From assembly GCA_963759115.1 (NCBI GenBank), contig CAVWXT010000005.1:1240001-1304000 (forward strand): a stretch of 64,000 bases of DNA, given 5' to 3'. Shown piece after piece: positions 20,547-29,560 of this stretch. The stretch's first letter is position 1. The number at the start of each line of letters is the position of its first letter. This DNA is from CAVWXT01 sp963759115 (GTDB lineage Bacteria > Planctomycetota > Planctomycetia > Pirellulales > Thermoguttaceae). Made by a program: the position numbers and the translations under genes. Under the pieces are notes generated by a model, which saw only the letters and a program-made list of their open reading frames with translations, did not search any database and was not told where the DNA came from.

Positions 20547-21380
20547 TTGAAGCGCGACCGATTGCTGGACTTGCTCGGCAGCTTCGGCAGTTGTGCCGTG
20601 GCGTTCTCCGGCGGGCTGGATAGCACGGTGCTGGCCAAGGCCGCTCAACTGGCGTTGGGCGACCGCGCCGTGGCGGTGACGGGCGTCAGCGCCAGCCTGG
20701 CCGTAGGCGAATTGGACGAGGCGCGCGAGATCGCCCGGCAGATCGGCATCCGCCATGAAGTGATCGAGACGGGCGAGCTGGCCAATCCCGCCTATCAGGC
20801 CAACCGGGCCGACCGCTGCTACCACTGCAAGACCGAGTTGTTCACGCAGGTGGAGCAGTTGGCGGGCCGTTTGGACGTAGCCGTGGTGGTCGATGGCAGC
20901 AACCGCGACGACCACGGCGAGTACCGCCCCGGCTTGCAGGCCGTGCGCGAGCGGAAGGTGCGGAGCCCGCTGGCCGAGTGCGGATTGACCAAGCCGGAAA
21001 TTCGCCGGCTGGCCGAGTTCTGGGGACTGCCCACCTGGGACAAGCCGGCCACGCCGTGCCTGAGCAGCCGCATCGCCTACGGCGAGCAGGTCACGCCCGA
21101 ACGGCTGGCAATGGTCGATCAGGCCGAGCGGTTTCTGCGGGAGCGCGGGCTCCGGCCGATGCGCGTGAGGTATCACAAGGGCGACGTGGCGCGGATTGAA
21201 GTGCCCGCCGAGCAACTGTCGACCTTCGTCGATCCCCAATTTCGCCGCGAGACGGTCGACTACCTGAAGTCGGTGGGATTCAAGTACGTGGCCCTCGACC
21301 TGGAGGGCTTTCGCAGCGGCAGCATGAACGCCGTATTGCCGATCGAGAGCCTGCGCAGCACCGTAGGACGGACTTCCTAG
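20547..21380 (+). CDS. larE: LarE-like ATP-dependent sacrificial sulfur transferase
   Basis: 277 residues from a TTG start (LKRDRLLDLLGSFGS); no in-frame ATG fits upstream. PP-loop SGGLDST at residues 21-27, RCYHCKTELF (Cys 91, 94) and PCLSSRIAYG with Cys172, the position of the sacrificial Cys in LarE. LarE adds sulfur to the nicotinate precursor of the nickel-pincer cofactor. No larB, larC or larA is visible, so the partner enzymes are elsewhere or the protein has another thiolation role. The last residues (STVGRTS) and the TAG are encoded by palindrome P6. Confidence 0.85.
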   Translation: MKRDRLLDLLGSFGSCAVAFSGGLDSTVLAKAAQLALGDRAVAVTGVSASLAVGELDEAREIARQIGIRHEVIETGELANPAYQANRADRCYHCKTELFTQVEQLAGRLDVAVVVDGSNRDDHGEYRPGLQAVRERKVRSPLAECGLTKPEIRRLAEFWGLPTWDKPATPCLSSRIAYGEQVTPERLAMVDQAERFLRERGLRPMRVRYHKGDVARIEVPAEQLSTFVDPQFRRETVDYLKSVGFKYVALDLEGFRSGSMNAVLPIESLRSTVGRTS

Positions 21381-21422
21381 TCCTTCCAGTTCTTTCGGAC
21401 GGATTGGGAAATCCGTCCTACG
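21362..21422. repeat. Palindromic element P6, supplies the larE stop
   Basis: Arms 21362-21387 and 21397-21422 pair with a few mismatches (CGTAGGACGGA at the outer tip). The TAG of larE (21378-21380) lies in the left arm. A lone arm of the same family, AGGACGGATTTCCCAATCCG, is present near 54511. Confidence 0.85.
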
Positions 21423-21437
21423 TGCAACAGATCGCCA

Positions 21438-22193
21438 TCATTGCAGGCCGCCGCGGCGCTTGGCAATCTCGTCGCGCAGCCGGGCAGCGCGCTCGTACTC
21501 TTCCGACGCCACGGCGTCGGCCAGTTGTTCGGCCAGCGTCTTGCCCACGCGATATTCTTCCCGCAGCGACTCCTTCATCGCAGCCAGTTGGCCCACCAAT
21601 TCGTCCCGATCGAACTCCTCCTCGGCGCCGAACTTGGCGAACACCTCTCGCATCTGGTCCAGGCCGCCGTTGATGGTCTCGATGGCCGCCTCGGGACCCG
21701 AGTCCTGCAGGGCCAGCATCGCCGCCGCTTGAATGCGGTGGAAGAGCACAAACGGCCGGTACTGCTCGTGCGAGGCAGTCCACTGCGGGTCGGGCGAATG
21801 CGCCGACACAAAGTCGATCAACGCCAGGGTGTGATCGGCGTCGGCGACCGCGCGGGCAAACTGCCGCAAGGCCAGGCAACAGATCCGCCGGTGATAGAAC
21901 TGGAGAAACTCGCGGTCGATTTCCATGCGGTGCTCGTCGCTCAACGCGAACGAGTCGCCCTGAGCGCGCATGAGGCTGTTGAGCCAGTCGAGACAGGTGT
22001 CGAGGCCGCCGGGATGCTCGCCGTCGGGCCGGCCGGCCACTTCCATTTGCAGCAAGCCCATCTCGATCCGCATCTGGAGCACTTCCCGCCCATCGCCGGC
22101 GCGAATCAGCCGCGCCGCGATGACTCCCGGTTTGAAAGGCCACTCGTGGAGAATCGAATCGATGTCGTGTGGTTCGTCGTGTGGTTCGGGCAT
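21438..22193 (-). CDS. UVR-motif protein, planctomycete type
   Basis: 251 residues, starting MPEPHDEPHDIDSILHEWPF. Mostly helical, with ARLIRAGDGREVLQMRIEMG near the N-terminus and a C-terminal UvrB/UvrC (UVR) motif LAEQLADAVASEEYERAARL-RDEIAKRRG. UVR motifs mediate contacts in UvrB/UvrC and also occur in McsA-like and ClpC-like proteins. No nuclease or helicase region is present, so a DNA-repair role should not be assumed. It is convergent with larE. Confidence 0.8.
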   Translation of the reverse strand: MPEPHDEPHDIDSILHEWPFKPGVIAARLIRAGDGREVLQMRIEMGLLQMEVAGRPDGEHPGGLDTCLDWLNSLMRAQGDSFALSDEHRMEIDREFLQFYHRRICCLALRQFARAVADADHTLALIDFVSAHSPDPQWTASHEQYRPFVLFHRIQAAAMLALQDSGPEAAIETINGGLDQMREVFAKFGAEEEFDRDELVGQLAAMKESLREEYRVGKTLAEQLADAVASEEYERAARLRDEIAKRRGGLQ

Positions 22194-22426
22194 CGCCCTA
22201 TTTTACCGCCTCGACCTCATTGCGGGTAGGCGTCGCCGGTCGGGCAGTTCACAGCGAACACGGTACACGCAGGACAGATTGCCGACCTGTCGGGACGGGC
22301 AAAGAACCCGCCCCACCAACCTGCAACGGCGCCAATGATACTGTCCGAGGTCAGAACAGCGACCTGTGGCACCGGACGGAACATCGGCCTGCGACTGCAT
22401 CGACACGCCAGGCCTGGGCAAGCGCC

Positions 22427-24737
22427 TCAGCGTTGTACCTCTTTCCAACCTGAAGCAGACCGATCAACTGCAGCAGTCGGTGGATTCTCGCGAGGTTCAT
22501 CGTAGCTGGTCTTCTGCACGGCGTTCCAACCGTCCGTTGCCGCCCGGCTATCGGCGGTTCTGCCCGCCGGCGCCGACGGCGTCGCGGCCACGGCCCGCCA
22601 GCCGCGTTGTTTCGCGCCGCCGGAGGCCGAGGCCTGCGATTCACCGGCCGGCCGCGGCGCGGGCGGCTCGATGGGCATCGCGCTGGGCCGTAACGGTTCC
22701 GGTTCCGGCGTCGGCAACAATTCCGGATGGGCCGGCGCCGGGCCGGGGAGCGGAGCAACCTCAGGCTCGCTTCCCTCGACCATCGTCCCGCCGCCCGGAT
22801 GCTGCTCGATCGGCCCGCGACTAATGACCCGCGGCTGCGTGAAACCGTAATCGAGGTACGTCGATGCGTCGCGGGCACGGGCGCGGCGACGGGCGTCGAA
22901 GTAGGCCTTGCCCGGCCAGGGCCCTTCCGCCAAGTACACGCCATTGTACTCCAGCAGCGAGCCCTTGCGGAAGTGGACCTGCGAGATCGACTTCGCGTAG
23001 TTCACCAGGCTGCGGAAGTAGTCGCTCTCGGCCTGCGCCAGTCTCTGCTGGGCATCCAAGACGCGGTCGATCGTGACCGTGCCCTCGTCGTAGGCCGTGG
23101 TTACCGCGTCGACTTCCTGCTTGGCGGCAATCCGGCGGTTGAAATTGGTTTCGCTCAGGACGTAGTTTCCTTCCATTTCGCGAATGGCGAAGGCCAACTG
23201 GTGCGAAAGCTCCAGTTCCCCTTCCTGCAACTTGGTCCGCTCCTGGGCCAACGTCAATTCGGCGTGCTTGACGCCGGCCAACTCGCGGCGGAACCCCAGC
23301 GGCACGTTCGCCTGGATCCCCAACTGCCATTCCTGGAAGTCGCCGCTGGTCAATGACGAGAAGGCGTCCGACTGGCGTGCCGTGAAGTCGGTGCCGGTGC
23401 CGTCGGGCACCGGCAGCAGGTCGTTGCCCATGCCGAGCCAGCGATACATGGCCACGAAATCGACCTTGGGCAAGAGGAAGTTCTTGGCGGCGATCAGACT
23501 GAGCCTCGCTCTCCTTGACAATATACTTCTGCTCGCGGAGCTCGACGCTGCGCACCAGGCCCTCACTGAGCACCTCGTTCCAGTCGAAGGTAACCTTGGC
23601 AGTCGTCGGTTCGTCCTTGGGCCGGATCATCCGGCCGTCGGTGGCGGCCAGCCCGAGCAAGTAGCGCAGTTTCGATTCGGCGGCATAGAGCGCGGTGAGC
23701 GCCTGCTCGGCCGTGCTGCGGAAGACGTAGGTTTGCTGCCCGGCCTGCGCCAACTTTTCGGCCTCGCCCCCCTTGCTGCCGGTTTGACTCAGAGTAGCGG
23801 TCTTCCGCCACGTTACCAGGGCATCTCGTAGCCGGCGTTCACGGCGTCCAGGCTCCGATAGGCGAAGTACAACTCCCAGTAGGCCACTTCCACGTCGCTG
23901 ACCAGGTTTCGCACGCTGGCCTCGAAGTCGGCCAGGGCCCTGTCGGTCCGGATGCGCGCCAGGACCACGCCGTTGTACACGCCCGGCTGCGCCCGGTCCG
24001 GCGATCCGGTTGAACTGAACGCCGGCGCCTTGCAGCAACGGCTGCCGCCAACTGGCCTCGAGATTCACGTTCCAGTCGGACGGATAGGCGTAGGGCGCGG
24101 TCGTTCCATACGGAAATCGGTCCCGGTCATACGCGACGTTATTCGCGATGGAGAACTGACCGCCCGTTGCCGTTACCTTGGTCAACTGGGTCTGGAACTT
24201 GGCAATATCGTGCTCGGAGATGTTGGCAAACAGGCCTGCTGCGGCAAAGGCGGGGTTCACGTTCTGCGGCGCATCGGTCAACTGCCAGTTCAGGCTGGTA
24301 GCCCATTGAACGTCGAACGCCGACAGCGCCGCCTCGACGCCCGTGCGAGGATTGGCCTCGGCCAGCGCAGGACCGTACATCGTGGGAGTCGTTTCCGGGT
24401 TTCGCAAGATGAAATCGGGCGGACCCTGAATCTGGCCGCCGATGTTGCGCATCACCTTGTTGTTTCTCAGGGCAAACTCCGTCGCCTGTTCGAGGGTCAG
24501 ATCCCAAAAGTTCTTGGGGTCTTTGTTCTGCAGCGTGAACGGCTTCTGGGCGTTGGCCACGTCGGGGAGTCGCTTGGTTTCCACATCGGGATACTCAATC
24601 TCGGTGGCCACGGCCTTGTAGTGGGCGAGATCGCCATCGACGTGGCGTAGATAGAACGGCTGCTGCGGTTGGCATCCGGTCAAGAGAACCAACACCGCGG
24701 CCAGCACGCGGCCGACGTAGGGGGCTTGCCGACTCAT
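22427..24737 (-). CDS. TolC-family outer-membrane efflux lipoprotein with a long Pro-rich tail, frameshifted
   Basis: Starts MSRQAPYVGRVLAAVLVLLT-GC, a lipoprotein signal. The body shows TolC/OEP features: WDLTLEQATEFALRNNKVMR, PYAYPSDWNVNLEASWRQPL, RALADFEASVRNLVSDVEVA, SVELREQKYIVKESEAQ, NVPLGFRRELAGVKHAELTL, and DRVLDAQQRLAQAESDYFRS. After the OEP region about 150 residues of Pro/Ala-rich tail follow (PLPGPAPAHPELLPTPEPE). At least three shifts are needed (near 24005, 23815, 23505). The outer-membrane channel would pair with an RND or ABC pump; none is adjacent. Confidence 0.8.
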
Positions 24738-25135
24738 GAATCCAATCCTGTCTGGTTTGCGCGAGCGGATCACCTGTTGCCAAGTGAATGCCGCTGGGAA
24801 ACGAGCTTCTCGGGGCCCCCCGGGCGTTACCCCGCCTGCGTCGGCGCAATCTGCGCGAGACCCCAGACGGAGTAATCGGCAAACTTGTTATCGGCAGCCC
24901 AATCCATAGACTTTTACTGATCTGCATGACCGGAAAGCATAATACAGATCACTCAGACATCCGATATTGCGCAGAATCGCATGAAGGCGGCAACTTCGCC
25001 ACGAAACTGCCATTTCGGGTGAGATATTAGGAATCTGGCCGCCGGTAGAACCGAGAGGTTGCTCACAGCCCAGTCACCGGAGAAGCCGCCAAATCTGGCA
25101 AGCTGCGGCGAGAGCATGCCGCGGCGGGTGGCTCG
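24738..25135. other. Intergenic, no gene recognised
   Basis: 398 bp between two minus-strand genes. Lower GC than the neighbours in its middle part. It should hold the promoter of the TolC-like gene near its left side, but I see no convincing -35/-10 pair. Confidence 0.5.
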
Positions 25136-26074
25136 CTACTTCTTTTCCTGCTCTTTGATTGTGCCGCCAACGGGAGCACCAGGCGGTGTACCACCCTTTG
25201 AGCTACCAGGCATTCCCCACGGCCGTCGGGCCTTCTTCATCGCTTCCTTCTGCTCGTCGGTCAAGAGCCCGTTGACCTTCTCCGTGAGTTTTACGTAGAG
25301 CCTGCCGTCGTTGAAGGTCCCGTCTTTAGCCAACTCATCGCACACGGCCTCCACCTGCTTCATCTGATCGGCAGAGAGCTTCGCGTGGCCGAAGGCGGCC
25401 CTCGCGTAAGCCATCATCCGGTGCTTGGTGATCGTCGTTTTCTGCTCGGGGGTCAAGACCTTTTGAATCGTCGGGTATAACTTGCCGCCGAAGCCCTCGA
25501 GGTCGCCTTCCTTGCTGGCGGCCTTGATTTGTTGGATCTGCTCCTCGCTGAGCTGGACCGGGGCCACCATGTTCCTTACCGCGGTCATCAACTGGTACTC
25601 GCGCAGCGCGGCCTTCTGCTCGGCCGTCAGGACGTCCGTCAGATCGGCCTGCGACCGCTTCATGATCTCGTGCATCGGAGTGAACGCCTCCTGGTAGGAC
25701 CGTTGGGCCTTGGCGATGGCGTCCCGGTCCCTGCTCCGAAAGGTCTTCATCAAGGCGCCGTTGGCTGCCTTGATCTTCTCGGCATTTTCGGCCTGGAACT
25801 CCTTGATCGCTTCTTCGCGGTCCTCGAAGATCTGGGCAATGGCCTCCTTCTGATCGTCGGTCAGCTTGACGATCTTATCCATGTACGAGATGTACCAGGT
25901 CGCTCCTCCCAGACCTCCCGCGGCATTCGCGGCCAGATTGCTCCGCACGGGAACGCGACCGGGCTTGGCGTCCATTCCGCCCGCGGCCCCTTTGCCCGGC
26001 AGCTCGCCGGCGCGCAAGATCGTCGCCGTTGCCAGGGCAACCGCCGTCACCGCCGACAATACCAGTCGCTTCAT
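25136..26074 (-). CDS. Secreted Spy/CpxP-like (LTxxQ) periplasmic protein
   Basis: About 312 residues, starting MKRLVLSAVTAVALATATIL, a signal peptide. The mature part is almost wholly helical with four LTxxQ-like signatures: LTDDQKEAIAQIFEDREEAI, LTAEQKAALREYQ, LTPEQKTTITKHRMM and LTDEQKEAMKKARR. This repeats the Spy/CpxP motif seen in envelope stress chaperones and metal sensors. It follows the sigma/anti-sigma-like pair on the same strand after a 137-bp gap, so it may be a target or partner of that sigma factor. The start is the ATG right before the signal peptide. Confidence 0.75.
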   Translation of the reverse strand: MKRLVLSAVTAVALATATILRAGELPGKGAAGGMDAKPGRVPVRSNLAANAAGGLGGATWYISYMDKIVKLTDDQKEAIAQIFEDREEAIKEFQAENAEKIKAANGALMKTFRSRDRDAIAKAQRSYQEAFTPMHEIMKRSQADLTDVLTAEQKAALREYQLMTAVRNMVAPVQLSEEQIQQIKAASKEGDLEGFGGKLYPTIQKVLTPEQKTTITKHRMMAYARAAFGHAKLSADQMKQVEAVCDELAKDGTFNDGRLYVKLTEKVNGLLTDEQKEAMKKARRPWGMPGSSKGGTPPGAPVGGTIKEQEKK

Positions 26075-26211
26075 GCTTGCTTCCCACAGGTCTGTCATGC
26101 GTCGTCCGGCAACTCTCCGTGCCGCCAGGGTCTTGCAGAGTGTGTTTCCGCTTTTCATCATGCGGGAGCTGTGTGCGAGCCCCGTCATGTCGCCTGGCCG
26201 ACGGTCGGCGC

Positions 26212-26673
26212 CTACGAGGACGGCTCCGGCAGCAGAGGTTCCGCGCACACCGCGGTGTACGAGTCCTTCGTCGCAAACGACACCAACGGTACGTCGCCGG
26301 TCAGATCGATGATGGAGTACGAGTCGGGGTCTTCCACGAGCAGGATATCAGAAAATGCGAGTTCCTCGGAATCGGCGTCACGGTCGTCGGACGTGGCCGC
26401 GACGAGAGCCAGCGCGTTTCCATCCGGTTCCACCGGCGCGATGCCCGGCGGCGAACTCGCGCCGTGGTAGACCGCCACGGCCAGAAGGGCCGCGGCAGCC
26501 GCCAACGAGGCCGCGATTCTCCACGCCCAACGCCTGGCGGGGCGCGGCTTGGCCACGACCCACGCCGCTCCCGGATACTCCTGGACGTCCAACGTTTCGG
26601 CGAGCGTCTCCAGCCCACGCAAAACGCCGGCAAATCCGTCGCCCGTCTGGTGGTCTCGGTCGTTGGTGGTCAT
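26212..26673 (-). CDS. Small single-pass membrane protein, anti-sigma-like by position
   Basis: 153 residues from an ATG with a strong GGAGGAGG upstream, overlapping the sigma-factor stop as ATGA. N-terminal ~48 residues are polar, a TM segment follows (WRIAASLAAAAALLAVAVYH), then ~85 residues outside with SEELAFSDILLVEDPDSYSI. The topology and coupling fit an anti-sigma factor, but no zinc-binding HxxxCxxC motif is present. Called by context and not by homology. Confidence 0.7.
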   Translation of the reverse strand: MTTNDRDHQTGDGFAGVLRGLETLAETLDVQEYPGAAWVVAKPRPARRWAWRIAASLAAAAALLAVAVYHGASSPPGIAPVEPDGNALALVAATSDDRDADSEELAFSDILLVEDPDSYSIIDLTGDVPLVSFATKDSYTAVCAEPLLPEPSS

Positions 26674-27233
26674 CGATCCTCCTCCAAGAGATCTCGCAGT
26701 CTTTCCAGGGCGGCAGCCACGGCCGATTTCACTGTCCCCTCCGCACAACCCATGGCTTCGGCTGTCTCTCGGATGCTCATCCGCCGCAGGTATCGGCAGG
26801 CGATTGCCTCGCGTTGCCGGGGTGGAAGTCCCGTCACGGCCTCCATCAAATACTGCAATTGCTCCGGCCCCAACCTATCATTCTTGACAAGCCCCTCAAC
26901 CCCCACGCCGGCGGGAACGTCGCGCCCGGTCAGGTCCAACCAGGCTGATCCCCGGCGTCGTTCCTTGCGGCGATATTCCCGGACGACGTTTACGGTGATG
27001 CCGCACAACCAAGCCATCGCCTCGGAGCCGCGTTTCCATTCGGCGCGGGCCGCGTAGGCTCGCATCAGCGCCTCTTGGGTGACTTCCGCCGCGTCTTCCC
27101 GCCGCAGCCCTTGCGCCAGAGCCAGGCGGTACAACTCGCTCTGAACCGTCAATGCCAACGTACCGAAGGCCCCCGCATCGCCCGACGACGCCTGGTCCAT
27201 CAGCGCGTTGATCCTCGCCCGATCCAGCAACAT
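26670..27233 (-). CDS. ECF-type RNA polymerase sigma factor
   Basis: 187 residues. Region 2: EDAAEVTQEALMRAYAARAE and WLCGITVNVVREYRRKERR; region 4: LPPRQREAIACRYLRRMSIR-ETAEAMGCAEGTVKSAV, a clear helix-turn-helix. Planctomycetes carry many such factors. The next two genes on the strand are an anti-sigma-like membrane protein and a Spy-like periplasmic protein, suggesting an envelope-responsive regulon. Confidence 0.9.
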   Translation of the reverse strand: MLLDRARINALMDQASSGDAGAFGTLALTVQSELYRLALAQGLRREDAAEVTQEALMRAYAARAEWKRGSEAMAWLCGITVNVVREYRRKERRRGSAWLDLTGRDVPAGVGVEGLVKNDRLGPEQLQYLMEAVTGLPPRQREAIACRYLRRMSIRETAEAMGCAEGTVKSAVAAALERLRDLLEEDR

Positions 27234-28154
27234 CAGAGCATCTGTCTATCTATTCTTGACCGGCCCGGTCAAGAAGGTTCAGGGGATTCCGGGCAATTGA
27301 CCAATATTTGCACAGGTGGACGCACGCCCGCCTAATGCCAGCTATCCACATCTTCCCCGAGATGTCAAGCCGCGGTCGAGGCGGCATTGAGATGGCCCCC
27401 CCGCGCGGCCATCGGTTCCATTCTGCCGACACGGCAAATTCCGCCGGGAGCCGCCGCGACTCGCATCAGAGCGTGCGAAAAACGGCGAAACTCACTCCAA
27501 ACATCGCCCACCGGGCCGATTGCGGATAATCTTCTGAACTTTTTTGACCGGCGCAGACAAGTATAGATAGGCAGATGGTGCGGTCGTAACGGATTTGGCG
27601 AAACTAACGCGCCGCAGGGCCGGGCGCTTTGAGACGTCGATTGCGTCTTCTGGTGCGTTGGCAGCGTGGTTCACGACGAACCGTTTGCTTCGTTTTGGCA
27701 CAAGGGCCGCCTGACGAGGCGGCCATTTCGTTGCGGAATCGCGTGGGCAGGAGCCATCTGCATCAACGACCGATGCTTTCTGCCCTAACACACCCAGCTT
27801 CCGCAACTTGCGGAACGAATACCCCGAGTGGGCTAATGTAGACGTTGTTTTGTCTCGCACCCTGTAGCGAAACGGCGAGTAAACGCAGAGATCAGCTATC
27901 AACAATATTGGGGCACTGAATTTCACTTGAGAAGCACGGCAAAGGGCCAAAATCGGGGCAAAACCGCGGGACCGGTGGAACAGGCATAGGAAACAAATTC
28001 ACCCCCAAAGGAATTGCTTGACATTTTACGGCGGTCTATTCATCATAGAAAACATAGGCTCGCGCTAGTCTCGACGCGGTAGGGGGGCAATTATCGCGTC
28101 AGAATCGCTCGAACACACACTCATTCTTCTGGGAAACACACACATTCTTTCGGC
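27234..28154. other. Long intergenic region (921 bp), no gene recognised
   Basis: Divergent region between the sigma operon (minus) and the TIGR03032 gene (plus). Short frames here lack codon bias and family features. TTGACA occurs at about 28018, but no good -10 at 16-18 bp follows. Confidence 0.5.
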
Positions 28155-29358
28155 ATGAACACACACGCCGCTAGCGACGCGCCCGTTGCCGTCTCGTGTT
28201 CCGCATCGCGGGATTTCGCAGACTGGTTGGCCCATTTCGAGGGCTCGCTGGCGGTCTCTACCTACCAAGCCGGCAAGGTGGCGATGATCGGCTGGGATGG
28301 CCGGCAGCGTCACGTTGCTGATGCGGGAGTTCGACAAGCCGCTGGGTTTGGCCGTCTCGGGCAACCGGCTCGTGCTGGCCACTCGTCACGATCTTTGGGT
28401 CTTCGCCAACTCGCCGATCCTGGCGCACGAATATCTGGAAGACCAGCCGGGACGCTACGATGCCTTGTATTTGCCGCGGGCGACGTATCACACCGGCGAT
28501 CTGCACACGCACGACGTGGCGATGCTGGGCGACGAGATTTGGCTGGCCGCGACGCGGTTCTCCTGCCTGGCGAAGCTGAGCTACGATTTCAGTTTCGTGC
28601 CGGCGTGGAAGCCGCGGTTCGTCACCGACCTCGTGCCGGAAGACCGTTGCCATCTGAACGGGATTGCCGTGCGCGACGGCCGGCCGCGCTACGTGACCGC
28701 GCTGGGGACCACCGACGCGGCGGGCGCTTGGCGCGAGCAAAAGGCCACCGGCGGCGTGCTGATCGACGTGGAGAGCGACGAGATCGTGCTTGGCGGGCTG
28801 GCCATGCCGCATTCGCCCCGCTGGCACGACGGCCGGCTCTGGCTGCTGAACTCCGGCGCCGGCGAACTGCTCCGCGTGGACGAGCCGCGAGCGGCCAGGC
28901 CGAGGTGGTGTGCCGCTTGCCGGGCTATCTGCGCGGGCTGTGCTTTTCGCGGCCCGTACGCGCTGGTGGGGCTGTCGAAAATTCGCGAGCGGCACATTTT
29001 CGGCGGGCTGCCCGTCCAACAGCGCGGCGAACCGCTCCTCTGCGGCGTGGCGGTGGTCGACGTTCGCGACGGCCGGGAGGTGGGCTTCTTCGAGTTCACC
29101 GCCGGCTGCGAGGAACTCTACGACGTGCAGTTCCTGCCCGGCGTGCGCCGCCCGATGATTCTCAACTTGCTGCGTCCGGAGGCGCGCCAGGCGATGACCA
29201 ATCCCGAGTCGTGCTACTGGCTGCGGCCGAGCAGCGAGATTCGGGAGCCGGCCGGCGATCGTGCGCCGCCCGCGGGGAATATCCACGACGCCACACACGA
29301 ATCAACTTTGTTGGTCGGCGGGCGCGCCGACCCGGTACAACCTTTAGGAACATGGTAG
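28155..29358 (+). CDS. TIGR03032 family beta-propeller-like protein, frameshifted
   Basis: About 400 residues. Opens DFADWLAHFEGSLAVSTYQA-GKVAMIG, then MREFDKPLGLAVSGNRLVLA, LWVFANSPIL, HTGDLHTHDVAMLGDEIWLA, CHLNGIAVRDGRPRYVTALG, AMPHSPRWHDGRLWLLNSGA and GLSKIRERHIFGGLP. These match the TIGR03032 family, often next to surface or secretion genes; biochemical function unknown. Frameshifts near 28303, 28893 and 28945. The end (PVQPLGTW then TAG, 29356-29358) is inside a palindromic arm. The next gene is the giant surface protein. Confidence 0.75.
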
Positions 29359-29484
29359 GGTGCGTGAAACGCACCACGGCAATACCAGGGAACGTCGAAT
29401 GGTGCGTTTCACGCACGCTACGAGATTTGGTGCGTTTCACGCACCCTACGAGATTTGGTGCGTTTCACGCACCCTACGAGATTA
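29355..29484. repeat. Palindromic element with its right arm tandemly repeated three times
   Basis: GTAGGGTGCGTGAAACGCACC at 29355-29375 is the inverse of GGTGCGTTTCACGCACCCTA, which occurs at 29401, 29429 and 29457 in a perfect 28-bp period (unit ends CGAGATTT). The first unit has one base change. The first TAG of the element is the stop codon of the TIGR03032 gene. Confidence 0.93.
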
Positions 29485-29560
29485 GACCAAACAGGAACGG
29501 GAACATAGAATCCGGACGCCGGAACTCCGGAAACTTTTTTTGGAGAGAGGGACTAGACCC

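Noticed and set aside
28018..28050. Sigma-70 promoter before the TIGR03032 gene
   Set aside because: TTGACA is present but no acceptable -10 at normal spacing follows.
29401..29484. Possible CRISPR array (three 28-bp repeats)
   Set aside because: The units are directly adjacent without spacers, the unit is a palindromic arm, and there are no cas genes.
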